Part shown: positions 27,463 through 35,828 of the stretch, piece by piece
Layout: each line of letters opens with the position of its first letter
Position numbering within the stretch: the first letter of the stretch is position 1
Assembly: GCA_045530725.1 (NCBI GenBank)
Contig: JAZSCT010000038.1
Location: 40,545 to 104,544 of the forward strand
Direction: 5' to 3'
Origin: SIG435 sp045530725
GTDB taxonomy: Bacteria; Bacillota; Clostridia; UMGS1810
Length of the DNA: 64,000 bases
Translations under genes and position numbers: made by a program
The notes under the pieces: generated by a model
The model's input: the letters and a program-made list of their open reading frames with translations, nothing else
Told to the model about the DNA's origin: nothing
Databases searched by the model: none

Positions 27463-27493
27463 TTGATTTTTGATTGTTTACGTGATACAATCA
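27463..27493 (+). promoter_or_regulatory. Promoter with overlapping inverted repeat upstream of the DeoR gene
   Basis: TTGATT (27463-27468), 17 bases and TACAAT (27486-27491) form a promoter. The inverted repeat TGATTGT (27471-27477) and ACAATCA (27487-27493), nine bases apart, overlaps the spacer and the -10. This is the layout of an autorepression operator. Confidence 0.6.
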
Positions 27494-27583
27494 CCTTAAG
27501 AAACATTGTAAACAGTATAATAGCAAGGAAACAAATCACTATTTGATTGTATTTTGAGCGATTATTGATTGGATGTGAAAAAT

Positions 27584-28321
27584 ATGCCATTTTATGAAAG
27601 AGAAGAAAAATTATTGTCTCTTCTGTCTGCAGAGCGTCTTACCACAGTTGACGAAATCTGCGAGAAACTCTACATAAGCAAACCTACCGTAAGGCGTGAC
27701 CTTGATAAACTTGCAAAAAAAGGTCTTATAAAGAGATCACACGGCGGTGCTTATCTTACAAAACCTCATAATATCAAAAATGAGCCTTTCAGAATGAGAG
27801 AGCAGATGTCCAATGATGCAGGTTCTGTCATTGCAAAAAAGGCAACGGAACACATCCGGGACGGATATGTGATTATGCTTGACGGCTCGGACTGTGCATT
27901 CTCTATGATTCCGTATCTTGCAGATTTCAAAGACCTTCTTATAATCACAAACAATGCAAAAATATCATTTATTCTGGGACAGATGAGCATAGAAAACATC
28001 TCATCAGGGGGAAGAATGAATACAGATACTTTGTCATTTTGCGGTGACACAGCCATAAACTGCATAAATAAATACAATGCGGATATATGCTTCTTATCAC
28101 CGAATGGTATATCCCCCGATGGATACCTTACTGACAACTCCGATGAAGAAAACGCCGTAAAATGTGCTATGATGCAAAAATCACGAAAAAAAGTTATCCT
28201 TTGTGAATCAAATAAATTCGACCAGACATATATAAACAATCTCTGTCACATATCAGATGCAGATGAAATAATCAGCGAATATAAGATTCCTGAAAAATTT
28301 AAAGAACTAAAAAATATGTAG
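27584..28321 (+). CDS. DeoR-family transcriptional regulator
   Basis: 245 residues. An N-terminal DeoR helix-turn-helix (about residues 3-57; VDEICEKLYISKPTVRRDLDKLAKKGLIKRSHGGAYL) is followed by the sugar-phosphate-sensing DeoRC domain with LDGSDCAFSMIPYL and ITNNAKISF. Such proteins repress sugar or nucleoside catabolic operons. The ATG at 27584 fits the family start and has GGATG upstream; an ATG five codons earlier lacks a ribosome binding site. The genes downstream are decayed, so the original target operon may be lost. Confidence 0.88.
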   Translation: MPFYEREEKLLSLLSAERLTTVDEICEKLYISKPTVRRDLDKLAKKGLIKRSHGGAYLTKPHNIKNEPFRMREQMSNDAGSVIAKKATEHIRDGYVIMLDGSDCAFSMIPYLADFKDLLIITNNAKISFILGQMSIENISSGGRMNTDTLSFCGDTAINCINKYNADICFLSPNGISPDGYLTDNSDEENAVKCAMMQKSRKKVILCESNKFDQTYINNLCHISDADEIISEYKIPEKFKELKNM

Positions 28322-28325
28322 TCTG

Positions 28326-28430
28326 TCAAGAGTTCATTCCCCGTCTGAACTCAAGCGGTGTCACTCCTTTTGGGATATCACATCATCAAAAAGATATGAA
28401 AGTAAGAATTACATATTTTCTGACAACTTA
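28326..28430 (-). pseudogene. Remnant of an AraC-family regulator (C-terminal end)
   Basis: On the minus strand PKGVTPLEFRRGMNS ends in TGA at 28326, matching the last residues of an AraC DNA-binding domain. About 15 codons earlier, in another frame, CNSYFHIF matches the second helix-turn-helix. A frameshift separates them and nothing further upstream is readable. The assignment rests on short motifs. Confidence 0.55.
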
Positions 28431-28485
28431 TACATACACCTTTTGCCTTGGGAAGTGATATCATCAAATCGAGAGGTGATTAATT

Positions 28486-28826
28486 ATGGCAAATGTATAG
28501 GATTTATTTAAAGACAAAGAAGAACTGAACGTAAATATTCCCTACTCGGATGATGATTCAATACCTAAAACTTCATTGAAGATAAAGGGCTAAACTATCC
28601 CCAACAGACTTGACTGTCAGCCAATGTAAGGCTGTGACGGAACAGCAAACGGAAGACCGGGCGAACTTACCTTAAGAAGATATGACCGTTTCGCAAAAGG
28701 CGGTGCAGGTCTTATATGGTATGAAGCAACTGCGGTAATGAAGGAGGCAAGAGCCAACCCAAGACAAATCTGGCTTACTACTGACAATATCTCTTCATTT
28801 GAAAAACAGATTTATGGCATAAAGAA
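28486..28826 (+). pseudogene. NADH:flavin oxidoreductase (Old Yellow Enzyme family), broken N-terminal fragment
   Basis: A frame from the ATG at 28486, after GAGAGGTGAT, encodes SLKIKG-TIPNRL-CQPM, GCDGTA, GRPGELTLRRYDRFAKGGAG and LIWYEATAV, unmistakable OYE N-terminal motifs. It is interrupted by in-frame TAG (28498), TAA (28591) and TAA (28627). After about 115 codons the similarity ends and the sequence joins an unrelated fragment. The family normally has 330 or more residues. The stops fall at positions normally occupied by Lys/Glu-type codons, suggesting single-base nonsense changes. The gene cannot be functional. Confidence 0.85.
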
Positions 28827-29242
28827 CACCTGTAGAAAGACTTGATAAAATGAACGCACCTGCAATAGAATTGTATCTTAAAAAAGGTGTGGATATCACA
28901 AAAGAACTATATGAAACCGTCACCGTTACAAATAAGGAAGTAACCATAGAGGTATCAGGCGATGAAAATCTTATCCTCATGCTACCTGCCATAAAAACTG
29001 ACGGAAAGTATGATTCGGAAATATCACTTGAAGAAAATAATCTCTCCCTTACCTTTATAGAACATAAACTAACATATAACACAAAGGGGAAAATCTCATA
29101 TACAGATAATACCATAGCAAACAGAAACGTAATATATTATGTGTATGAACTTAAAGGAAATAATAAACTTAAAATCAATATTGCCATTGCTAAAAGAAAA
29201 AACCATTTTGGGAAAATTCCCAAAATGGTTTTTCTTCTTTAA
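28823..29242 (+). pseudogene. C-terminal fragment of an unidentified protein fused to the broken oxidoreductase
   Basis: An open frame of about 139 codons (TPVERLDKMNAPAIELYLKKG..., VTVTNKEVTIEVSGDENLILMLPAIKTDG...) looks like the beta-rich C-terminal domain of a larger, possibly carbohydrate-active enzyme. It has no ribosome binding site, begins at the deletion junction and runs through the terminator hairpin at 29201-29230, so its original stop is probably lost. I do not recognise the family. Confidence 0.5.
29201..29230. terminator. Bidirectional terminator before the isomerase gene
   Basis: A perfect 14-bp stem, AACCATTTTGGGAA / TTCCCAAAATGGTT, with a two-base loop. TTTCTTCTTT follows on plus and TTTTCTTTT on minus. 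It ends the xylanase-isomerase operon. Confidence 0.88.
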
Positions 29243-30084
29243 ACTACTTCACCTAATGTTCCAAAACATTTCTTCAAGTATTCCATCTTATATTCTTTGA
29301 CCTTTGGCGAACACTTTCTCTCTCCGCCAAGTTCCATATTATATAGCCCGTCGTAGCCTATTTCGTTAAGTGCTTCCACTACTTCAACTATATTCACACT
29401 TCCTCTGCAAAAAGGCATCATGTGAAGATCTCCCTCTCCAATATTATCTGCAATATGAAGTGCTTTGAGATGTTTGCCTGCCTTAAGGATAAACTCTCTC
29501 TGAGTTGAAGCCTTGGAAATATTAAGATGTCCTGTATCAAGACATATTCCAAGGTTGTCACTTCCGATTTCATTTATGTACCAAAGGAACTCTTCTGCAG
29601 ACTGATGGTATTCGTATCTCTCTTCTGTTTCATTTTGCATAGCAATTCCGCTTCTTAAGTTCTCAAGACAGATTGTGATAGGCTTGCCCTTGATATAGTC
29701 TGTCAGACGAATGAGTGCTTTTTTGTTCTTTTCTTTTATATCTTCTTGTGTAAGTCCTCTTTCGTGAAGGTTCTGACAATGAAGGACCGCATTCTTTATA
29801 CCTATGGCAAGGAACAAATCAAGCCAGGTTTTTAAGATGTCAAATGAATCTTCATCACAGATCTTCACTCCAAGGAGCAGATGTCCCTGAGACACTTCTA
29901 CATTGTGTGCTCTTGCGAACTCACCAAATTTCTTTCCTACTGCTATTGCATCGCCCTCTTCAAGAAGCATATCCGCATGCTCTGTAGAAAGTTCTGTATA
30001 ATGATAACCTGCCTTTTCAAATTCGAGAATCATATCATATGGAGATAACTCTCTGTAAAAACTTGACCACATACTTAATTTCAT
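29239..30084 (-). CDS. Sugar phosphate isomerase/epimerase (xylose-isomerase-like TIM barrel)
   Basis: 281 residues. It has the AP-endonuclease-2/xylose-isomerase-like TIM barrel. Metal-ligand segments are YTELSTEHADM, AVLHCQNLH, ICLENLR, GICLDTGHLN and a final YNMELGGER. The family covers sugar epimerases, inosose dehydratases and related enzymes, so the exact reaction is open. It starts 15 bases after the xylanase stop and is surely co-transcribed with it, which supports a role in pentose or uronic-acid metabolism linked to xylan. Confidence 0.85.
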   Translation of the reverse strand: MKLSMWSSFYRELSPYDMILEFEKAGYHYTELSTEHADMLLEEGDAIAVGKKFGEFARAHNVEVSQGHLLLGVKICDEDSFDILKTWLDLFLAIGIKNAVLHCQNLHERGLTQEDIKEKNKKALIRLTDYIKGKPITICLENLRSGIAMQNETEERYEYHQSAEEFLWYINEIGSDNLGICLDTGHLNISKASTQREFILKAGKHLKALHIADNIGEGDLHMMPFCRGSVNIVEVVEALNEIGYDGLYNMELGGERKCSPKVKEYKMEYLKKCFGTLGEVV

Positions 30085-30099
30085 TTCTATTACCTCTTT

Positions 30100-32388
30100 C
30101 TAGTCTAATGTGATATAAAGTGTATTTTCGTATCCTTTGCCGAATGCTACGGATACTTTCTTTTCCTGTCCGTTTGCTTTTACGGTTACATCATAGTCAC
30201 CGTAGAAGCCATTGATGGTTGCTTTGCCTTCTGCATCCGTATTTGCTTTGGCATCTCTTGTCCACCATTTATTATACATAAGATCGACTATTATTTCTCC
30301 GCACTTATTTAAGTTCCATTCTTTGTCATACATAGGAGAATATGATGCATAGTAGTTGCCATCATAGAATCCCCACATAATGATACCTGTGATGTATGGT
30401 CTTGAGAATGCAGCAATGAAGAAATCTCTTGTGAAGTTTGCCTGAAGTTCAGGGTCAGAATTTGAGCAACTGTACTCTGTAATCTTCACTTCTTTGCCAT
30501 AAGTTGCCACCTTTTCGAATGCTTTGATGATTTCCTCCATATCTTCTTCTGCCATATCGTGATGTGACTGAAGTCCGATACCGTCATAATCGAAATTAAG
30601 TTCTTTCATTTCATCAAGGATATCAAAGAACTGCTTTGCTTTGTTTCCGTCATATTTTTCTATATAGAGTGTACCTTCGTTGTAGAAAAGGTCAACTCCC
30701 GGTTCTGTCTTTCTTGCAACATCAAACCATTCTTTTCTTAAAGCCGCTCCGCCGTTATTTGTTTCAAGCTGCTTGTTGTTCACCACTTCATTTGTAACAT
30801 CCCACTCGGTAAGCTTACCCTTGAAATCCGTCATCATGGTTTCTATGAAGGTGTTGATTCTTGCTCTTAGTGCATCAGTCTGTTTGTTGTTAGCCATTTC
30901 CACAGCATCTTCAGGTACCATTCTGGCGTTGATGCCTGTAATAGGAATCTGCCATACAAGTGTATGTCCTCTGTAGTATTTGATACCGTGTTTATCCAAA
31001 GCACCAAGGATTTTCATTGCTTTTTCATTTGCACCTCTTTCATAAGGCGACCATTTCATAGCATTTTCGGAAACACCTGCATTAAATACAGATGATGCCA
31101 CCTGACCGTACTTTTCACTAGAAGCAAGGGCGGTTGTGAATGCTGAACCAAATTCAAATTCGTGTTCAAACATATCAAGCTCAACCTCTGCATCCTTTAC
31201 AGGGTTTCCGTCTTTATCAAGAACTACCACATTGAAGTCACCTTTGCGGTGCTTTTCGATATCTTCAAGTGCCTGTTTTCTCCACTCTGCTCCTTCTGAA
31301 AGACTTGCTGTATCCATTGTAAGTCCCGGCATTTCTTCATATATTACCTGACTTCCGAAATTAAGAAGAGAAAATTCCTTTATCTCTACGTTCTGCACAT
31401 GATAAGGCACTCTCAGGCCTACCTGACCATTACCTCCGGTTTTCATCTTTGGTTTATATGAGTAATAATATGTCTTCCATTGTCCTGATGACTCAAATTC
31501 TCTGAATATATCCTTTGTGTAACGCTCGGGATTTTCTACCTGTACACAGATTTTGCCAAGTCCCTGATCGTTTCCACCGTCAACTGTACGGAGAGTAATC
31601 TTAAGCATACATACATCTCCGTTATGAAGCATTGACTCTATTGTCTTTTCACATTTATAGATACATTTCGCCGGATCATCTGACTTCTTTGTTACACTGA
31701 TCTTAAAAATCTTGTTGCCTTCTTCATCTGCAGTCATTTCTTTTGTAGCATAACCATTTGTTGAAAATTCTCCATTTTCAAGATCAGATAAATTGAACAT
31801 TTCCACAGGTGTGGCTTTCTTTAAGATTTCTTCATAAATTTTTGCAGGATCACTTGTATCAACTTCATAATAAATCAGATCATCAAGTTTGTTTGACTTT
31901 GTAAACTCTGTTGGAACAGGTCTGTGAAAATCAGATATGAGTCTCTTTAAGCCTGCATTTTTGTTGTGAGTAATGATAACTGTCTTTGTAGCATCATCCC
32001 ATGCTACATCTTCGCCCATAGCCTCTGATACAAATCTTACAGGCACCATAGTTCTACCTTCTATAATAGTAGCAGGTACATCCATAGTAACAGGCTGACC
32101 ATCGATCCTTGCATATGTAGAATCAATTGTAACAACTACTTTTTTTGCGCCTTTATTCGCATATACAGTCTTGATATCATCTCTCCATTGGATCTCTGCA
32201 CCAAGCTTTTCAAATATGCCTCTTAAAGGCACAAGGACTCTGCCTGAAATATTTACAGGCATCACATCATAAGTTTGTGTTTCACCGTCAATAGTCACAT
32301 TTATTCCGCCATCTGCGCTTACTGTAAAGCCAAAAAACACAGACATAATCAATGCAAAAATCAAAACGCAAGAAACAGTTTTTTTCAT
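30100..32388 (-). CDS. Secreted GH10 endo-xylanase with stalk domain (first copy)
   Basis: 762 residues. Signal peptide (1-25); copper-amine-oxidase-like N1 stalk domain (about 28-140, with GRVLVPLRGIFEKLGA and EGRTMVPVRFVSEAMG); a carbohydrate-binding-like region (about 175-345); GH10 barrel (about 365-695); and a C-terminal Ig-like module (about 705-762, GFYGDYDVTVKANG). The acid/base is Glu534 in EWDVTNEV and the nucleophile Glu638 in KITEYSC. It hydrolyses internal beta-1,4-xylan bonds outside the cell; the stalk domain suggests surface association. GGGAGGG precedes the ATG. It is divergent from an AraC regulator and followed by an isomerase gene. Confidence 0.93.
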   Translation of the reverse strand: MKKTVSCVLIFALIMSVFFGFTVSADGGINVTIDGETQTYDVMPVNISGRVLVPLRGIFEKLGAEIQWRDDIKTVYANKGAKKVVVTIDSTYARIDGQPVTMDVPATIIEGRTMVPVRFVSEAMGEDVAWDDATKTVIITHNKNAGLKRLISDFHRPVPTEFTKSNKLDDLIYYEVDTSDPAKIYEEILKKATPVEMFNLSDLENGEFSTNGYATKEMTADEEGNKIFKISVTKKSDDPAKCIYKCEKTIESMLHNGDVCMLKITLRTVDGGNDQGLGKICVQVENPERYTKDIFREFESSGQWKTYYYSYKPKMKTGGNGQVGLRVPYHVQNVEIKEFSLLNFGSQVIYEEMPGLTMDTASLSEGAEWRKQALEDIEKHRKGDFNVVVLDKDGNPVKDAEVELDMFEHEFEFGSAFTTALASSEKYGQVASSVFNAGVSENAMKWSPYERGANEKAMKILGALDKHGIKYYRGHTLVWQIPITGINARMVPEDAVEMANNKQTDALRARINTFIETMMTDFKGKLTEWDVTNEVVNNKQLETNNGGAALRKEWFDVARKTEPGVDLFYNEGTLYIEKYDGNKAKQFFDILDEMKELNFDYDGIGLQSHHDMAEEDMEEIIKAFEKVATYGKEVKITEYSCSNSDPELQANFTRDFFIAAFSRPYITGIIMWGFYDGNYYASYSPMYDKEWNLNKCGEIIVDLMYNKWWTRDAKANTDAEGKATINGFYGDYDVTVKANGQEKKVSVAFGKGYENTLYITLD

Positions 32389-32454
32389 TTAATCCCTCCC
32401 GATTTATATATCTTTAATTAAATGATATCTTATCCATATTTCTCTGACTATATA

Positions 32455-32484
32455 AAATAGTGCCAAAAAGTTTTTAAATAGTGC
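32455..32484. promoter_or_regulatory. Phased direct repeats between xylanase and araC-type gene
   Basis: AAATAGTGC occurs at 32455-32463 and 32476-32484, 21 bases apart, i.e. two helical turns. This is the usual spacing of AraC-family half sites. They lie just upstream of the regulator's -35 and within the shared divergent promoter region. Confidence 0.55.
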
Positions 32485-32486
32485 TA

Positions 32487-32514
32487 TTGACAAATTTGTA
32501 TTTAATGTTAAAAT
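32487..32514 (+). promoter_or_regulatory. Promoter of the AraC-type regulator
   Basis: TTGACA (32487-32492), 16 bases and TAAAAT (32509-32514), about 30 bases before the start codon. Confidence 0.75.
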
Positions 32515-32545
32515 ACAAGTAGGACACATTAGCGGAGAGGTGCAT

Positions 32546-33355
32546 ATGATATATAAAGCATTTATTAACGCAGCCAGAGACAGCATAAAAACAAACGACT
32601 ATATAACTTTTAGAAATTGCGGTTGGAATGAGAAACTTCACATAGGCACAAGGACATACCGTCCTGAAGGAAGAAGTGATTATCTCATACTGTACCTGTC
32701 AAAGGGAAAGCTTGTTTGCAACGGACAAAACCTTATGCCGGGGCAACTTGTCATATACAGGCCATATGAACCACAGGAATACATCTGCACAGAGGAAGAC
32801 TCCTGCAGTTACTGGCTTCACTGCTATGGCGATGCGGTGGAGAATCTCCTTGGACAAGCAGACAAATTGATATATACTGTGGGAGAATTTAAAGAATTTA
32901 CTGACTACTGCATAAAAACCCTTAAATATTGTCACTCACAACGTGAACCAAACAGAATAAAAATCCACGGGGATCTTCTCTTAATTCTCTGCAAAATAGA
33001 AGAAAAAATCAACAAAAAACTCGTACTTGGCAAAGAAGAGCAAATCGCACTTGTGGCAGAGCATATGGCATCCAACTTCAGTCAGAGGCTATCCAACGAA
33101 GAATATGCAAAAATGTGCAATATGAGTAAATTTCACTTTATTAGAAAATTTACCGAATACTATAAATCCACTCCGAAAAATTATCTCAATTCCATACTTA
33201 TGAATCAGGCAGGGCTTCTTCTTTCTTCTACCAATATGAGAGTATCACAGATAGCAGAAGAGTTAGGCTTTACAAGTGATATGTACTTCAGTACCGTATT
33301 CAAAAAATACTACGGAATGTCACCCTTGGAATATAGAAAAAATAAAACTTTATAA
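32546..33355 (+). CDS. AraC-family transcriptional regulator
   Basis: 269 residues. The N-terminal cupin-like sensor (GQLVIYRPYEPQEY, about residues 66-79) is followed by a helical linker and a C-terminal AraC DNA-binding domain (about 170-267), with the first helix-turn-helix NEEYAKMCNMSKFHFIRKF and the second MRVSQIAEELGFTSDMYFS. The closing segment is KKYYGMSPLEYRK. It is divergent from the xylanase-isomerase operon, the usual arrangement for a local sugar-responsive activator. The ATG at 32546 lies five bases after GGAGAGG; an upstream GTG would overlap that site. Confidence 0.9.
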   Translation: MIYKAFINAARDSIKTNDYITFRNCGWNEKLHIGTRTYRPEGRSDYLILYLSKGKLVCNGQNLMPGQLVIYRPYEPQEYICTEEDSCSYWLHCYGDAVENLLGQADKLIYTVGEFKEFTDYCIKTLKYCHSQREPNRIKIHGDLLLILCKIEEKINKKLVLGKEEQIALVAEHMASNFSQRLSNEEYAKMCNMSKFHFIRKFTEYYKSTPKNYLNSILMNQAGLLLSSTNMRVSQIAEELGFTSDMYFSTVFKKYYGMSPLEYRKNKTL

Positions 33356-33390
33356 AAAATGCTACGACATCTGGTGTCGTAGCATTTTTT
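33354..33390. terminator. Bidirectional terminator between the regulator and the GH10 remnant
   Basis: AAAAAAT-GCTACGACA / TGTCGTAGC-ATTTTTT with a five-base loop. Confidence 0.88.
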
Positions 33391-33846
33391 CTATTCAAAA
33401 ACAATTTCTAAAACATTTTCATATCCCTTATGGAATGCAACCATTTTTGTTACTGTCTTTCCATTGACTGTAACAGTCACATCATAATCACCATAGTGGC
33501 CTTTGATTGTTGCCTTGCCATCTGCATTTGTAGTTGCTTTTTCATCACGGGTCCACCATTTGTTGTAGAGAAGATCCTGATATACCTTCCCACCGGATTT
33601 TAAATTCCATTCCTTGTCATAAACAGGACTGTGAGGTTTGAAGTTTGCTCCGTTCCAGTATCCTCAGAAAAGGAACCCATCCATGTTTTCTTCTGCAAAT
33701 GCGGCATTTTCGTTGTAATAAAGATTTGCACCGGGGTCAAGGTCCCTTTCAAGAGTATAGAAATCCTTATATATCTCTTTGCCGAAATGTTTTGTAAAGG
33801 CAGTATTTAAGATAGATTTGTTGGTCACTTCCCAGTCCACAAGTGT
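33391..33846 (-). pseudogene. Decayed third GH10 xylanase
   Basis: The minus strand reads YNKWWTRDEKATTNADGK and GHYGDYDVTVTVNGK, matching the C-terminus of both intact GH10 proteins, then SPVYDKEWNLKSGGK, GYWNGANF and an in-frame TGA (33664-33666) where tryptophan is expected. A deletion joins this to NENAAFAEE and to DWEVTNKSILN, the acid/base region, where the catalytic glutamate position reads lysine (33817-33819). The front half is missing. It is clearly non-functional. Confidence 0.85.
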
Positions 33847-33849
33847 ACA

Positions 33850-34003
33850 AAAAATCTTTCCCAGGAACTTATTCTTGAAGGAAATTTCATCACGGGAAAA
33901 GTGGCAGAAGAAGGGGACTACAAGTGACTTTCATCGCAGAAAACAAACTTGGCATATGTGAAAAGGAAGTCACATTTGAAATAAAAGAAAATAATGATCA
34001 CGC
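33850..34003 (+). pseudogene. Remnant of an Ig-like domain from a glycoside hydrolase
   Basis: The plus strand encodes NLSQELILEGNFITGKVAEE-GDYK, then after a one-base frameshift VTFIAENKLGICEKEVTF-EIKE. The 'L-L-G-ITGK-EGDYKVTF-A-N-LG' pattern is typical of the putative Ig domain attached to alpha-galactosidase-type enzymes. It abuts the GH10 remnant in the opposite direction and runs into repeat DNA. Confidence 0.55.
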
Positions 34004-34124
34004 AAGGCGATCCCCTACGATGATGGTAGTAGGTTGTTCAAAGGAAAAACGCATTGAACAGAAATAGGAAAATTCTGTTGAGAACGGACAACACGAAACC
34101 GAACAAAGTGAGGTCCTCCCGAAG

Positions 34125-34176
34125 GCATATGTGATACGCCGAGAGGTGAGGCTTGTTCGTAGTAAAATCGCATAAT
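34125..34176 (+). repeat. Dispersed repeat family 2, copy 1 (tatgYGATAC-CGAgAG type)
   Basis: GCATATGTGATACGCCGAGA followed by GGTGAGGCTTGTTCGTAGTA and AAATCGCATAAT aligns over ~50 bases with the copies at 52481 and 52579. The preceding 120 bases (34004-34124) hold no gene and may be a degraded part of the same element. Confidence 0.65.
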
Positions 34177-34182
34177 AACAAA

Positions 34183-34212
34183 GGAAATCATCGGATTTCT
34201 CCGATGATTTCC
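34183..34212. terminator. Hairpin terminator after repeat element
   Basis: A perfect 13-bp stem, GGAAATCATCGGA / TCCGATGATTTCC, with the loop TTTC. The U tract is poor. A similar hairpin (GGAAATCTTG/CAAGATTTCC) follows the family-2 repeats at 52636. Confidence 0.6.
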
Positions 34213-34289
34213 TACATAATTAAAAAACAAAACCTGTTTAATATATTCTGCTTTTCAATTTATCCGCCATTTTACGCTCCGGACGAATT

Positions 34290-34889
34290 TTACATTTCGA
34301 TTGCTTTGAGAATGAGTTCTACACACTTATCTATTCCCAATACACTGGTATCAAGACAAAGATGATAGTTCGCTGCCTTCCCCCAGTCCTTAGATGTATA
34401 TCTCTTATAATTTGCAGCACGGGTTTTGTCCTTTTTGACAATTTCTTTTTCTGTAGCAGGTGTTCCGTTTGCTTCAAGAAGTTTCTTTCTGTATTCCATA
34501 TCTGATGCATACACAAACACATTAAGCACGTCGTCTCTTTCTCTCAATATGTAATCAGCACTTCTGCCCAGAATGATACAAGGTCCTTTGTCTGCAATAT
34601 CCTTTATTATGTTATTCTGCAGAATATAGATTTTGTCAGGTGCAGAAATATTGTTGTGAGTAAATGTCGGCACACCAAAACTTGAAATAGCGATATTATA
34701 CAGTAAACTGTTGTTGCCGTATTCACCGTTTTCCTTAATGAAGTCAAGGGCATAGCCGCTTTCTTTAGCCGCAAGTGCTATAAGTTCTTTATCATAACAG
34801 GGAATGCCCAGTTTCTCTGAAAGTTTCTTTCCGATATCAAGTCCGCCGGAACCGAATGCTCTTGAAATAGTAATTATTTTTTTTGACAT
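34290..34889 (-). CDS. Cytidylate kinase-like family protein
   Basis: 199 residues. The P-loop variant ISRAFGSGGLDIGKKLSEKL (residues 8-27) and the following PCYDKELI are typical of the AAA_26/cytidylate-kinase-like family. IILGRSADYIL and VFVYAS represent later nucleotide-binding strands. Unlike true Cmk, members are of unknown substrate and lack a proven role in CMP phosphorylation. It begins 17 bases after metA, so it is the last gene of the methionine operon; whether it contributes to methionine metabolism is unknown. Confidence 0.8.
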   Translation of the reverse strand: MSKKIITISRAFGSGGLDIGKKLSEKLGIPCYDKELIALAAKESGYALDFIKENGEYGNNSLLYNIAISSFGVPTFTHNNISAPDKIYILQNNIIKDIADKGPCIILGRSADYILRERDDVLNVFVYASDMEYRKKLLEANGTPATEKEIVKKDKTRAANYKRYTSKDWGKAANYHLCLDTSVLGIDKCVELILKAIEM

Positions 34890-34906
34890 ATTATTTCCCT
34901 CCGGTA

Positions 34907-35824
34907 TTATTTAATCTTTGTAATATCATATGGAGTAGTCTGATATACATAATAGTTGAGCCAGTTTGAATAAAGAAGGTTTGCATGGCTTCTCCATGAT
35001 ACCACAGGTTTCTTTGTATCATCATCATTTGGAAAATAGTTCTTGGGTATATCTATAGGAAGACCTGCATCTTTGTCTCTTAAGTATTCAAGCATAAGTG
35101 TCTCTGCATCATACTCTGAATGGCCCGTGATAAATATCTGCCTGCCTTTGCTTGTAGCAAGAGCATATATGCCCGCTTCTTTTGAAGTAGAAAGGATTTT
35201 CAGTTCCTTTATATTTTCTATATCTTCTCTCTTAACAGTTGTATGTCTTGAATGAGGCACCATAAATGTATCATCAAATCCTCTGAAAAGCATAGAAGAC
35301 TTTCTTTCCACCTTGTGAGGGAATACACCGAAAAGTTTCTTATCCAAGGGATACTTTTTGATACCATAATGATAATACAATCCCGCCTGAGCACCCCAGC
35401 AGATATGAAATGTGCTTGTAACGTGAGTCTTGCTCCATTCCATTATAGTACAAAGTTCATCCCAGTATGACACTTCTTCAAATTCCATATTTTCCACAGG
35501 GGCACCTGTGATAATCATACCGTCATACTTATTGTCCTTGATATCATCAAAGACTTTGTAGAAGTTTGTCATATGGGTATGAGAAGTATGGGTTGCCTTA
35601 TGTGTGGCAGTCTGAAGAAACTCAAGTTCCACCTGAAGAGGGGTATTGCCGAGAAGTCTTGACAGTTGTGTTTCTGTCACAATCTTGGTAGGCATAAGAT
35701 TTAAGAGAAGAATCTTAAGCGGTCTTATGTCCTGAGTGAGGGCTCTTGTTTCTGTAATTACAAAAATGTTTTCCTGATTGAGTATCTTGGTAGCAGGAAG
35801 TTCATTCGGAATTTTGATAGGCAT
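34907..35824 (-). CDS. metA: Homoserine O-acetyltransferase (MetA type)
   Basis: 305 residues. The catalytic cysteine lies in FHICWGAQAGLYYHYG (about residue 142), with the histidine in the MVPHSRHT region. The acyl-CoA specificity segment reads GAPVENMEFEEVSYW; glutamate at this position is known to favour acetyl-CoA over succinyl-CoA, so the product is probably O-acetylhomoserine. That matches the adjacent MetY, which uses O-acetylhomoserine. The gene follows metY after four bases. Confidence 0.94.
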   Translation of the reverse strand: MPIKIPNELPATKILNQENIFVITETRALTQDIRPLKILLLNLMPTKIVTETQLSRLLGNTPLQVELEFLQTATHKATHTSHTHMTNFYKVFDDIKDNKYDGMIITGAPVENMEFEEVSYWDELCTIMEWSKTHVTSTFHICWGAQAGLYYHYGIKKYPLDKKLFGVFPHKVERKSSMLFRGFDDTFMVPHSRHTTVKREDIENIKELKILSTSKEAGIYALATSKGRQIFITGHSEYDAETLMLEYLRDKDAGLPIDIPKNYFPNDDDTKKPVVSWRSHANLLYSNWLNYYVYQTTPYDITKIK

Positions 35825-35828
35825 CGGA

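Noticed and set aside
28486..28826. Stop-codon recoding in the oxidoreductase gene
   Set aside because: TAG and TAA both interrupt it, while intact genes in the window end normally at these codons; the frame is also truncated.
34015..34230. 71-codon frame in the repeat region after the GH10 remnant
   Set aside because: It covers repeat family 2 and a hairpin, and lacks a ribosome binding site.
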